A DNA stretch of 46,240 bases from an uncultured Bacteroides sp. GTDB lineage: Bacteria > Bacteroidota > Bacteroidia > Bacteroidales > Bacteroidaceae. The first letter of the stretch is position 1. The number at the start of each line of letters is the position of its first letter. The stretch is from positions 1 through 46,240 of the forward strand of contig CAMTPH010000011.1 in assembly GCA_947074345.1 (NCBI GenBank), in the 5' to 3' direction. Shown here one piece after another: positions 34,384 through 42,805 of the stretch. The notes under the pieces are model-generated. The model saw nothing but the letters and a program-made list of their open reading frames with translations, was not told the DNA's origin and made no database searches. Made by a program: the position numbers and the translations under genes.

Positions 34384-35460
34384 ATGAAAAAAAGTAATAT
34401 CATAATTTTACTGCTCTCATTATTTACTGTGAATAATCTATTTGCTCAATCGGTTACGGTTGAAGCAAAAATAGATTCGTTGCAGATTCTCATAGGCGAA
34501 CAGGCTAAAATTGAATTGCAAGTTGCAATGGATGCTAATCAAATAGCTGTTTTCCCAACATATCGCGATACATTGATTCGTGGTGTTGAAGTTTTGGATG
34601 TTTCTAAACCTGATACACAGTTTTTGAATAATCGCCAACGTATGTTGATTTCGCAAGAATATACAGTAACATCTTTTGACTCAGCTCTTTATTATCTCCC
34701 ACCAATGGTGGTAGAAGTTAATAACAATGAGTACAAGTCTAATCCTTTGGCATTGAAAGTTTATTCTTTTCCGGTAGACACACTCAATCCTGATATGTTT
34801 TTCGGACAAAAAGCGGTGATGAAACCTGCTTTTGTTTGGGGTGATTGGTATTGGTTATTTATTTGCTCTTTCTTAGCAATACCGGTTTTGATTTTATTAA
34901 TCTATCTTATCATGCGCATTCGCGATAATAAACCGATTATTCGTAAAGTCAAAGTTGAACCTAAATTGCCTCCTCATCAAGCAGCTATGCAAGCGATTGA
35001 GAGAATTAAAACAGAAAAAGTTTGGCAAAAGGGTGATTCGAAAGAGTATTATACTCAGTTGACCGATACGATTCGTACTTATATTCGCGATCGATTTGGC
35101 TTTAATGCTTTAGAGATGACATCTTCTGAAATTATCGAAAGATTGATGGAAGAAAATGATAAAAATGCTATTAAAGATTTGAAAGAGTTGTTCCAAACAG
35201 CCGACTTAGTGAAATTTGCTAAGCACAATCCGTTGATGAACGAGAATGATGCTAACCTAGTAAATGCAATTGAGTTTGTTGATGAAACGAAGGTTGTTGA
35301 AGATGAAAATGCGAAACCTCAACCTACCGAAATCACAATCATTGAGAAACGTTCACTGCGAACTAAGATTATTTTAGGATGTGGTATTGCTATACTATCA
35401 GTTGGCCTCATTGCCATCTTGGTATATATTATCACCGAACTTTATAATCTTTTTGTTTAA
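34384..35460 (+). CDS. Bat-operon membrane protein with a periplasmic beta domain
   Basis: A 358-residue protein counted from ATG 34384, which is followed by a clear signal sequence (NIIILLLSLFTVNNLFAQ). An earlier in-frame ATG at 34357 lies inside the DUF58 gene and is unlikely. A periplasmic Ig-like region (VEAKIDSLQILIGEQAKIEL) is followed by a membrane helix (YWLFICSFLAIPVLILLIYLI). A cytoplasmic helical segment comes next (AAMQAIERIKTEKVWQKGDS, IRTYIRDRFGFNALEMTSSE), then a second helix at the C terminus. The cytoplasmic part resembles the end of BatD and DUF4381-type proteins. It regularly sits between the DUF58 gene and batA in Bacteroidota. Its own function is unknown; a membrane scaffold for the vWA proteins is plausible. 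Confidence 0.75.
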   Translation: MKKSNIIILLLSLFTVNNLFAQSVTVEAKIDSLQILIGEQAKIELQVAMDANQIAVFPTYRDTLIRGVEVLDVSKPDTQFLNNRQRMLISQEYTVTSFDSALYYLPPMVVEVNNNEYKSNPLALKVYSFPVDTLNPDMFFGQKAVMKPAFVWGDWYWLFICSFLAIPVLILLIYLIMRIRDNKPIIRKVKVEPKLPPHQAAMQAIERIKTEKVWQKGDSKEYYTQLTDTIRTYIRDRFGFNALEMTSSEIIERLMEENDKNAIKDLKELFQTADLVKFAKHNPLMNENDANLVNAIEFVDETKVVEDENAKPQPTEITIIEKRSLRTKIILGCGIAILSVGLIAILVYIITELYNLFV

Positions 35461-35488
35461 GTCTAATTTATAGATAAAAAATACGAGA

Positions 35489-36472
35489 ATGGTTTTTGCC
35501 AACATACAATATTTATTTTTACTACTTCTACTGATACCTTATATAGTATGGTATGTATTAAAGTGGAGGAAGAGTCAAGCTACGTTACAGGTTTCTGACA
35601 CAAGGGCTTACACACATGCACCTAAGAGTTATAAAAATTATTTGCTGCATGCACCTTTTCTATTGCGCATCTGTGCTTTGGTATTTTTAATATTGGTTTT
35701 GGCTCGTCCACAATCAACAGATAAATGGCAAAATAGCGAAATTGAAGGGATCGATATCATGATGGCTATCGACGTGTCAACCAGTATGCTTGCCGAAGAT
35801 TTAAAACCTAATAGACTTGAAGCTGCTAAAGATGTAGCGGCTTCATTTATTAGCGGTCGCCCAAATGATAATATCGGTATTACACTATTTGCTGGTGAAA
35901 CTTTTACTCAATGTCCTTTGACTGTCGATCATGCTGTATTGCTTAATTTGGTAAACAACGTGAAAACGGGGTTAATCGAAGATGGTACAGCTGTTGGTAT
36001 GGGTATTGCAAATGCGGTAACTCGATTGAAAGATAGTAAGGCCAAGTCGAAAGTTATTATTCTTTTGACGGATGGTACTAATAATAGGGGAGATATATCG
36101 CCTCTAACTGCTGCCGAGATTGCTAAAAGTTTTGGCATTCGTGTTTATACCATTGGGGTTGGAACCAACGGTACTGCACCGTATCCATATCCGGTAGGCA
36201 ATACTGTACAGTACATAAATGTGCCTGTTGAGATTGATGAGAACACACTGACACAAATTGCAGGAACTACTGATGGAAATTATTTTCGTGCAACAAGTAA
36301 CTCTAAATTAAAAGAGGTTTACGAAGAAATTGACAAATTGGAGAAGACTAAATTGAATGTGAAAGAATATAGCAAACGACAAGAGGAATATAGACTTTTT
36401 GCCTTGCTTGCTCTTTTGTGTGTGTTATTAGAAGTTTTACTTCGCAACTCTATCTTAAAAAAGATACCTTAA
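35489..36472 (+). CDS. batA: BatA, membrane-anchored von Willebrand A domain protein
   Basis: A 327-residue protein. The N-terminal helices (IQYLFLLLLLIPYIVWYVL and LLRICALVFLILVLARP) are followed by a vWA domain whose MIDAS motif is DIMMAIDVSTSMLAEDLKP. Further MIDAS parts are visible as IGITLFAGETFTQCPLT and VIILLTDGTNNRGD. One C-terminal helix (LFALLALLCVLLEVLL) anchors it. The vWA domain faces the periplasm. Bat proteins are linked to survival under oxygen in B. fragilis, though the molecular task is unknown. It precedes batB, a paralog with the same layout, by 7-13 bases. Confidence 0.93.
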   Translation: MVFANIQYLFLLLLLIPYIVWYVLKWRKSQATLQVSDTRAYTHAPKSYKNYLLHAPFLLRICALVFLILVLARPQSTDKWQNSEIEGIDIMMAIDVSTSMLAEDLKPNRLEAAKDVAASFISGRPNDNIGITLFAGETFTQCPLTVDHAVLLNLVNNVKTGLIEDGTAVGMGIANAVTRLKDSKAKSKVIILLTDGTNNRGDISPLTAAEIAKSFGIRVYTIGVGTNGTAPYPYPVGNTVQYINVPVEIDENTLTQIAGTTDGNYFRATSNSKLKEVYEEIDKLEKTKLNVKEYSKRQEEYRLFALLALLCVLLEVLLRNSILKKIP

Positions 36473-36485
36473 AAATTGATTGATT

Positions 36486-37514
36486 ATGTTTCGATTTGAA
36501 GAACCAGCATATTTATACTTACTATTTTTAGTACCATTATTAGTGCTATTCTATCTCTATTCAAATTATAGAAGAAGAAAAGCAATCAGACGTTTTGGCG
36601 ATCCTGAACTAATGCAACAGCTAATGCCTGCTGTATCAAAATACAGACCGGATGTTAAGTTCTCGCTATTGGTTTTTGCTATTGCGCTTTTTTCGGTTTT
36701 ATTGGCTCGCCCACAATTTGGCTCTAAGCTTGAAACTGTGAAACGCAAAGGTGTAGAAGTGATGATTGCACTCGATATTTCTAATTCGATGATGGCGCAA
36801 GATATTCAACCAACTCGTTTGGAAAAGGCCAAAAGACTAATCTCTAGATTAGTTGATGGCATGGAAAATGATAAAATTGGGATGATTGTATTTGCTGGAG
36901 ATGCTTTTACTCAATTGCCTATTACAAGTGATTTCATATCTGCTAAGATGTTCTTAGAAACTATTACTCCTGAATTGGTTTCTAAACAGGGTACTGCTAT
37001 TGGTGCAGCTATCAATCTTGCAGCTCGTAGTTTTACTCCACAAGAAGGGGTAGGTAAAACTATTATCGTTATCACCGATGGTGAAAATCATGAGGGAGGT
37101 GCAGTAGAAGCTGCAAAAGCTGCTGCTGAAAAAGGAATACAGGTAAATGTATTGGGTATTGGTATGCCCGAAGGTGCTCCAATTCCTATTAAAGGAACGA
37201 ATGATTTTAGACGCGACCGTGAAGGAAATGTAGTGGTTACTCGCCTTGATGAAGCGATGTGTCAAGAGATTGCTAAAGACGGAAAAGGTATTTATATTCG
37301 TGTTGATAATACCAATTCTGCTCAAAAAGCAATCGAAAAAGAAATTAATAAAATGGCCAAAACTGATGTTGAATCTAAAGTATATACTGATTTCAATGAA
37401 CAGTTTCAATCTGTAGCATGGATCATTTTATTATTGTTATTGGCCGAATTGCTAATCTTAGAATGTAAGAACCCCTTGTTTAGAAATATTCATTTGTTTT
37501 CAAATAAGAAATAA
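36486..37514 (+). CDS. batB: BatB, membrane-anchored von Willebrand A domain protein
   Basis: A 342-residue paralog of the preceding BatA. Two N-terminal helices (LYLLFLVPLLVLFYLYS and LLVFAIALFSVLLARP) come first. The vWA MIDAS motif is VMIALDISNSMMAQDIQP, continued by IGMIVFAGDAFTQLPIT and TIIVITDGENHEGGA. A C-terminal helix is VAWIILLLLLAELLILE. The ATG at 36486 is used because the in-frame codon at 36480 is TTG. BatA and BatB probably form a membrane complex with the TPR proteins BatC and BatE. It is followed by batC after 7 bases. Confidence 0.93.
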   Translation: MFRFEEPAYLYLLFLVPLLVLFYLYSNYRRRKAIRRFGDPELMQQLMPAVSKYRPDVKFSLLVFAIALFSVLLARPQFGSKLETVKRKGVEVMIALDISNSMMAQDIQPTRLEKAKRLISRLVDGMENDKIGMIVFAGDAFTQLPITSDFISAKMFLETITPELVSKQGTAIGAAINLAARSFTPQEGVGKTIIVITDGENHEGGAVEAAKAAAEKGIQVNVLGIGMPEGAPIPIKGTNDFRRDREGNVVVTRLDEAMCQEIAKDGKGIYIRVDNTNSAQKAIEKEINKMAKTDVESKVYTDFNEQFQSVAWIILLLLLAELLILECKNPLFRNIHLFSNKK

Positions 37515-37521
37515 TACGTAT

Positions 37522-38229
37522 ATGAATATCAGATATATTATATTTATTGCTGGTTTATTTGTCTTTGCTTCTGCATCTGCACAAAAAGAAGAACGCGACT
37601 ATATTCGTAAAGGTAATCGTCTTTTTAATGATAGTGTTTTTGTAGATGCTGAGATTAATTATAGAAAGGCGTTAGAGATAAATCCTAATTCTTCCGTTTC
37701 GATGTATAATCTAGGAAATACGCTTTCGCAACAACAAAAGTTCGAAGAGGCTATGGAACAATATGTTGCTACGGCCAAAATTGAAAAGGATAAGGATAAG
37801 TTAGCTCATATTTACCATAATATGGGGGTTATATTCCAAGCTGGCAAAGATTATGCTAAGGCTATTGAAGCTTATAAAATGTCTCTTAGAAATAATCCGA
37901 AAGATGATGAGACTCGATATAACTTGGCGCTTGCTCAAAAGCTATTGAAAGATCAAGAGCAAAACCAAGATCAGAATCAAGATCAAAATCAAGACCAAAA
38001 CCAACAGGAGCAACAACAAGACCAGAATCAGGATCAACAAAATGAGAATGATAAGAAGGATGAAAAACAGCAACAACCTCCTCAGCAACAACAAAATGAG
38101 AATGAAATGTCTAAGGAGAATGCTGAACAACTGTTGAACTCTGTGATGCAAGACGAAAAAGATACACAGGATAAGGTTCAAAAACAGCAACAGGCTGTTC
38201 AAGGTGGACGCTTAGAGAAGGATTGGTAA
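37522..38229 (+). CDS. batC: BatC, exported TPR protein with a Gln/Asn-rich tail
   Basis: A 235-residue protein with a signal peptide (IIFIAGLFVFASASAQ) and three tetratricopeptide repeats (about residues 28-145, such as YRKALEINPNSSVSMYNLGN and AIEAYKMSLRNNPKDDETRY). The tail (about 145-210) is extremely rich in Q, N and D, with tandem QDQN units and then QQ-PP-QQQQ. The DNA encoding it is itself a set of short imperfect direct repeats, a place prone to slippage. In other Bacteroidota BatC has a similar acidic or Q-rich tail. It is likely periplasmic and acts as an assembly platform for the vWA proteins. Confidence 0.9.
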   Translation: MNIRYIIFIAGLFVFASASAQKEERDYIRKGNRLFNDSVFVDAEINYRKALEINPNSSVSMYNLGNTLSQQQKFEEAMEQYVATAKIEKDKDKLAHIYHNMGVIFQAGKDYAKAIEAYKMSLRNNPKDDETRYNLALAQKLLKDQEQNQDQNQDQNQDQNQQEQQQDQNQDQQNENDKKDEKQQQPPQQQQNENEMSKENAEQLLNSVMQDEKDTQDKVQKQQQAVQGGRLEKDW

Positions 38230-38264
38230 TTTATTTAATTGGATAATTAATAATTTCAAATAGA

Positions 38265-40106
38265 ATGAGAAGAGTTATTTTCTTATTGATCGCTATTTTA
38301 ATAGTAAATCTAAAGACTTTTGCAGATGATAAGATTTCTTTCACTGCAACTGCACCCGATGTTGTGGTGGTAGGTGATCAATTTAGACTTTCATATAAAG
38401 TTACAACACAAAAGGTAAAAGACTTGCGAGTTCCTTCTATAAAGGGATTCGAAGTTTTGATGGGACCTAATCGTAGTTCATTTTCTAATACGCAAATTGT
38501 AAATGGAAAAATGACTTCTGAGAAGGGTGTTACCTTTACTTATATTTTGATGGCGAATGCTGAAGGTGATTTTAGTATTCCTGGTGCTACTATCAATGCC
38601 GATGGAGAACAAATGATTTCTAATTCGGTTAAGATTAAAGTATTACCTCCAGATCAAGGGACTTCATCTAATTCAAGTCAAGGTGGTCGTACTAAATTAA
38701 GCGCTTCTGCTGGCTCTAATTCGGCAACAGTCTCTAACCAAGATGTATTTGTAACTGCTAATGTGTCTAAAACTTCTGTTTATGAACAGGAGGCATTCAT
38801 GCTTACGTATAAAATATATACAAGAGAATCTCGAATGGGATTTGATAATGTAAAACTTCCTGACTTTAAAGGTTTCCATTCTCAAGAGATTGAAAGACCT
38901 GCTAATAGTACTTGGTCGCAAGAGCATTACAAGGGAAGAAATTATTACACAACTGTATACAGACAATTCGTATTATTTCCTCAACAAAGTGGTAAACTTG
39001 TTATAGAACCTGCACGATTTGATGCAAGTATTGAGAAAGTAGTGCAAAGTGCTGACCCATTTGATGCATTCTTTAATGGTGGCGGAAACGTTGTTTCTGT
39101 TAAGAAGGCTTTGACAACTCCCGCAATAGATATTAATGTATTACCTCTTCCTTCTGGCAAACCTGCTGGTTTCTCTGGTGGAGTAGGTGAGTTTAGTATC
39201 ACATCTTCTATAAATAGTACGGAGGTTAAAACGAATGATGCAATTACTATTAAATTAGTAATATCTGGTACCGGAAACTTGAAATTGCTTTCTAATCCTG
39301 AAATTGAATTCCCTGAAGGATTTGAAGTTTACGATCCAAAGGTCGATAATCAAGTTCGCTTAACTGCAAATGGTTTATCGGGTAATAAGATAATTGAATA
39401 TCTTGCAATTCCACGCTATGCAGGCGATTATAAAATTCCATCTGTTTCATTCAGTTATTTTGATATCAAAAGCAAATCTTATAAAACACTTAAGACTGAA
39501 GAATATAATATCCGTGTAGAAAAGGGTGCCGGCAATGCTGAGCAAGTAATATCTAACTTCACGAATAAAGAGGATTTAAAGATCTTAGGCGAAGATATTC
39601 GATTCATCAAATTGAATGATGCCGATATACAACCTAGAGGCGAATTCTTTTATGGCTCTCTTGCTTATTGGTTATTCTACATTATTCCTGCTTTAGCTTT
39701 TGCTATATTCTTCATAGTTTATCGTAAACAAGCTGCTGAAAATGCAAATGTGGTGAAGATGCGTACTAAGAAAGCTAACAAAGTGGCGCTAAAACGCATG
39801 AAGACTGCTGGCAAACTTCTTGCAGAGAATAAGAAAGAAGCTTTTTACGATGAAATTCTAAAAGCCATGTGGGGATATATAAGTGATAAATTAAGTATTC
39901 CTGTATCTAAATTATCAAAAGATAATATTTCTGAAAAACTTCGTAAACATGGTGTAGAAGAGGATCTAATTAAAGAATTCTTGGGCGTGCTTGATGAATG
40001 TGAATTTGCTAGATTTGCACCAGGCGATGAAAATGAGAAAATGGATAAAGTGTATACATCTTCATTAGCTGTTATCAGCAAAATGGAGAATATAATTAAA
40101 CACTAA
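38265..40106 (+). CDS. batD: BatD, oxygen-tolerance family membrane protein
   Basis: A 613-residue BatD protein. A signal peptide (VIFLLIAILIVNLKTFAD) is followed by a long periplasmic region of repeated Ig-like beta domains. Examples are TAPDVVVVGDQFRLSYKVTT, VSKTSVYEQEAFMLTYKIYT and INSTEVKTNDAITIKLVISG. A single membrane helix near residue 475 (LAYWLFYIIPALAFAIFFIV) leads to a cytoplasmic helical domain (DEILKAMWGYISDKLSIPVS, LDECEFARFAPGDENEKMDK). This layout is standard for the family. It lies between batC and batE with short gaps. Confidence 0.92.
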   Translation: MRRVIFLLIAILIVNLKTFADDKISFTATAPDVVVVGDQFRLSYKVTTQKVKDLRVPSIKGFEVLMGPNRSSFSNTQIVNGKMTSEKGVTFTYILMANAEGDFSIPGATINADGEQMISNSVKIKVLPPDQGTSSNSSQGGRTKLSASAGSNSATVSNQDVFVTANVSKTSVYEQEAFMLTYKIYTRESRMGFDNVKLPDFKGFHSQEIERPANSTWSQEHYKGRNYYTTVYRQFVLFPQQSGKLVIEPARFDASIEKVVQSADPFDAFFNGGGNVVSVKKALTTPAIDINVLPLPSGKPAGFSGGVGEFSITSSINSTEVKTNDAITIKLVISGTGNLKLLSNPEIEFPEGFEVYDPKVDNQVRLTANGLSGNKIIEYLAIPRYAGDYKIPSVSFSYFDIKSKSYKTLKTEEYNIRVEKGAGNAEQVISNFTNKEDLKILGEDIRFIKLNDADIQPRGEFFYGSLAYWLFYIIPALAFAIFFIVYRKQAAENANVVKMRTKKANKVALKRMKTAGKLLAENKKEAFYDEILKAMWGYISDKLSIPVSKLSKDNISEKLRKHGVEEDLIKEFLGVLDECEFARFAPGDENEKMDKVYTSSLAVISKMENIIKH

Positions 40107-40122
40107 ATATAAAGTTATAATT

Positions 40123-40917
40123 ATGAGAAAGATATTTTTCCTTTTGAGTCTTCTAATTTCCATCTCGTCATGGAGCAATCAGCAAGAGGATTCTTATACT
40201 ACTATAGATTCAATCAATGTTGCAGTTCCTATTAATAAGGCAATAGGGGATAGCGCATACATGAATAATGATTATATATCAGCAGCACAGGCATATGAAT
40301 CGTTGCTAACAAATGGTGAATCGGCAGAGCTATATTATAATCTAGGGAATAGTTATTATAAAATGGGTGATATTGCTAAAGCTATTTTAAATTATGAAAG
40401 AGCTTTATTGTTAGATCCAGGGAGTAATGATATTCGTTTTAACCTTGATATGGCTAAGGCTAAAACCGTTGATAAAGTAGAAGAAACCCCTGAGATATTT
40501 TTTGTTTCGTGGACGAAGTCTTTAGTTAATATGCATGGTATTACTGCTTGGGCTATATGTGGTATTGTTTTCTTTATCTTATTCATCGTTTCTTTGTATC
40601 TATTTATATTCTCTAAAGTTGTTATGGTGAAGAAGGTAAGCTTCTTTTGTGGACTGTTTTTTGCAATTGTGGTTATCTGTTCAAACATATTCGCAAAGCA
40701 ACAAGTTAATCGTTTAACTAACCGTGAAAATGCGATTGTGATGACTCCTAATGTAGTTGTTAGAAGTACTCCAAGCGAATCAGGTACAAGTTTATTTGTT
40801 TTGCATGAGGGAAGCAAAGTTCAGATTAAAGATTCTTCTATGCGCGAATGGAAAGAGATCACATTGGGTGATGGCAAAGTTGGGTGGATTCCTACTTCGT
40901 CAATCGAAATTATCTAA
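40123..40917 (+). CDS. batE: BatE, TPR and SH3-domain protein
   Basis: A 264-residue protein. After a signal sequence (IFFLLSLLISISSWS) come TPR repeats (SAAQAYESLLTNGESAELYY, NLGNSYYKMGDIAKAILNYE). Two membrane helices follow in the middle (ITAWAICGIVFFILFIVSLY and VSFFCGLFFAIVVICSNIF). The C-terminal bacterial SH3 domain has IVMTPNVVVRSTPSESGTSL and KVGWIPTSSIEII. This is the usual last gene of the Bat operon. A strong terminator follows 23 bases after the stop. Confidence 0.92.
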   Translation: MRKIFFLLSLLISISSWSNQQEDSYTTIDSINVAVPINKAIGDSAYMNNDYISAAQAYESLLTNGESAELYYNLGNSYYKMGDIAKAILNYERALLLDPGSNDIRFNLDMAKAKTVDKVEETPEIFFVSWTKSLVNMHGITAWAICGIVFFILFIVSLYLFIFSKVVMVKKVSFFCGLFFAIVVICSNIFAKQQVNRLTNRENAIVMTPNVVVRSTPSESGTSLFVLHEGSKVQIKDSSMREWKEITLGDGKVGWIPTSSIEII

Positions 40918-40940
40918 AATCAAAATAATCAATACATTAG

Positions 40941-40976
40941 AAGGTATATCAATTGCTAATTGATATACCTTTTTTC
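40941..40976 (+). terminator. Intrinsic terminator of the Bat operon
   Basis: A perfect 14-bp stem (AAGGTATATCAATT at 40941-40954 with AATTGATATACCTT at 40958-40971), a 3-base loop and a T-rich run. Confidence 0.92.
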
Positions 40977-41013
40977 TTTTTAAAAAATATATTAAATAGT
41001 TTGTCCAATCAAA

Positions 41014-41021
41014 TATTTTTG
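41014..41021 (+). promoter_or_regulatory. Putative -7 box of the small DNA-binding protein gene
   Basis: TATTTTTG matches TAnnTTTG exactly, 58 bases before the ATG. The leader contains a short inverted pair (GTGAT at 41035-41039, ATCAC at 41046-41050). The -33 spacing is not ideal. Confidence 0.4.
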
Positions 41022-41079
41022 TTAAGTTTATAGCGTGATATAAAAATCACAATAATATTAACCTTTAAATTTATGTGAC

Positions 41080-41361
41080 ATGAGAACGATAACATTCAAT
41101 GAGCTTAGAAAAATAAAAGATTCATTGCCAAGCGGAAGTATGCACAGGATTGCTGATGAATTGGGTATACATGTTGATACTGTACGAAATTTTTTTGGTG
41201 GACATAATTTTAAGAGCGGCAAAAGTGTAGGTATACACCTTGAACCAGGACCTGATGGTGGCTTAGTAATGATTGACGATACTACAGTTCTAGATCGAGC
41301 TTTGCACATATTAGATGAGATAAATATTCAGAAAGAAGAAACGACTATAATAGCGGTTTAA
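41080..41361 (+). CDS. Small putative DNA-binding protein
   Basis: A 93-residue protein with a likely helix-turn-helix in its first half (SMHRIADELGIHVDTVRNFF, preceded by ELRKIKDSL). A glycine-rich stretch follows (GGHNFKSGKSVGIHLEPG, PDGGLVMIDDTTVL) and then a C-terminal helix (RALHILDEIN). Short proteins of this type are conserved in Bacteroidota but I know no characterised member. It is a single-gene unit with a -7 box upstream and a terminator 20 bases downstream, between the Bat operon and a universal-stress gene. A regulatory role is inferred from the fold only. Confidence 0.65.
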   Translation: MRTITFNELRKIKDSLPSGSMHRIADELGIHVDTVRNFFGGHNFKSGKSVGIHLEPGPDGGLVMIDDTTVLDRALHILDEINIQKEETTIIAV

Positions 41362-41380
41362 TAAACGGAATTTGTAAAGT

Positions 41381-41421
41381 AATCCCAATTGTATTAGAAG
41401 AACAATTGGGATTATTTTTTT
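41381..41421 (+). terminator. Intrinsic terminator of the small DNA-binding protein gene
   Basis: A perfect 12-bp stem (AATCCCAATTGT at 41381-41392 with ACAATTGGGATT at 41402-41413), a 9-base loop and a run of seven T. Confidence 0.92.
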
Positions 41422-41450
41422 GTTGAATTAATATATAAACAACTTAAAAT

Positions 41451-42581
41451 ATGGATGATAAATTAGTAACATTATCAATTCTTACATATTCCAAAGCTCA
41501 AATTCTTAAGTCTGTATTAGAAAATGAAGGTATTGAAACAGTGATTCACAATATAAATCAAATTCAACCTTTAATTTCTACTGGAGTAAGAGTGCGAATC
41601 AAGGAAAAAGATCTTCCAAAAGCATTGCGTGTTATTGAAAGTTCAGCGTGGCTTTCTGAAAGTGTAATAGGGGAGAAACCAGCTATTGACAAAGATCAAA
41701 AGAAAAAGATTCTTGTCCCAGTTGATTTTTCGAGCTATTCAATTAAAGCATGCGAATTTGCTTTTAATCTTGCAAAAACGATTAATTCAGAAGTAATACT
41801 TTTGCATGTATATTTTACACCAGTTTACTCATCTTCGTTGCCATATGGTGATGTCTTTAATTATCAAATTACTGATGATGTAACAATTCGTACTATTTTA
41901 CAAAAAGTACACTCTGATTTAAATCATTTATCTAATACTGTAAAGGATAAAATAAAAGATGGAGAATTCCCCAATGTAAAATATTCTTGTGTTTTAAGAG
42001 AAGGAATTCCTGAAGAAGAAATCTTACGTTATTCTAAAGAGCAACAGCCCATTATAACTATAATGGGAACACGTGGACGTAGTCAAAAAGATGTAGATCT
42101 TCTAGGTAGTGTCACAGCAGAAGTAATTGAAAGAAGCCGTATACCGGTATTGGCTATTCCTGAGAATACACCTTTTAATAGTTTCGATTCTGTAAAGCGA
42201 ATAGGTTTCATTACTAATTTCAATCAAAGAGATCTAATTGCTTTCGATACTTTTATAACTGCATGGAACTCGTTTAAATTTTCAATTTCATTGTTATACT
42301 TAGCTGATCCTAAAACAGTAACGGATGCTTGGAATAAGATAAAATTAGCTGGCATAAAAGATTATTTCCAAAATCAATATCCAACGCTTGACATTAAATA
42401 TGATATTGTGTTGAATGATGATCTATTAGAGAATTTGGATAAATATATAAACGAATCTAAAATTGATGTGATAACTATCATTTCATATAAGAGAAATATT
42501 TTTGCTCGATTGTTTAATCCCAGTATTGCTAAGAAGGTTATTTTTCATTCAGACACACCTTTACTTGTTATTAACGGTTAA
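41451..42581 (+). CDS. DUF2007-universal stress protein fusion
   Basis: A 376-residue protein. Residues 1-70 match the DUF2007 'signal-transducing' type (LVTLSILTYSKAQILKSVLE, IRVKE-like VRIKEKDLPKALRVI). A full universal stress domain follows (about 84-230, KILVPVDFSSYSIKACEFAF) with the ATP-binding motif MGTRGRSQKDVDLLGSVTAE, which fits G-2x-G-9x-G-(S/T). A second, degenerate Usp half (about 240-376, RIGFITNFNQRDLIAFDTFI) lacks that glycine motif. Tandem Usp proteins are common in Bacteroidota, but the DUF2007 front piece is less usual. It is transcribed alone, 30 bases after a terminator. Confidence 0.82.
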   Translation: MDDKLVTLSILTYSKAQILKSVLENEGIETVIHNINQIQPLISTGVRVRIKEKDLPKALRVIESSAWLSESVIGEKPAIDKDQKKKILVPVDFSSYSIKACEFAFNLAKTINSEVILLHVYFTPVYSSSLPYGDVFNYQITDDVTIRTILQKVHSDLNHLSNTVKDKIKDGEFPNVKYSCVLREGIPEEEILRYSKEQQPIITIMGTRGRSQKDVDLLGSVTAEVIERSRIPVLAIPENTPFNSFDSVKRIGFITNFNQRDLIAFDTFITAWNSFKFSISLLYLADPKTVTDAWNKIKLAGIKDYFQNQYPTLDIKYDIVLNDDLLENLDKYINESKIDVITIISYKRNIFARLFNPSIAKKVIFHSDTPLLVING

Positions 42582-42680
42582 AATTCGTATCTTTAATTCT
42601 TAACAAGGATAAATCCTTTTTGAATATTGAATTCTAGAAAGATTTATAATTGGTATTATGTTTAGTATAAAATATAGATA

Positions 42681-42724
42681 AAAAGAGAGTCGCCTACTAC
42701 TATTAGTAAGCGACTCTCTTTTTT
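42681..42724. terminator. Bidirectional terminator between convergent genes
   Basis: A 13-bp stem (AAAAGAGAGTCGC at 42681-42693 with GCGACTCTCTTTT at 42710-42722), extended by TACTA/TAGTA inside the loop. It has T runs on both strands. It serves the Usp-type gene (plus) and the TPR gene (minus). Confidence 0.9.
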
Positions 42725-42753
42725 ATTATGTATTCAATAATCAAAGGCCATAC

Positions 42754-42790
42754 TTTATTTAGGCATTATAAATTTTAATGCCTAAATAAA
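42754..42790 (-). terminator. Perfect 15-bp hairpin just after the TPR gene
   Basis: Arms at 42754-42768 and 42776-42790 (core TTTAGGCATTA / TAATGCCTAAA) are perfectly complementary with a 7-base loop. It starts 15 bases after the stop of the minus-strand TPR gene. No T run follows, so it may protect the mRNA 3' end or pause transcription before the terminator at 42681-42724. Confidence 0.55.
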
Positions 42791-42805
42791 TATATGTATT
42801 AATTA

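Noticed and set aside
37942..38202. 86-codon minus-strand frame made mostly of Leu, Ile and Val that looks like a membrane protein
   Set aside because: It is the exact reverse reading of the Gln/Asn/Asp-rich tail of BatC; the hydrophobicity is an artefact.
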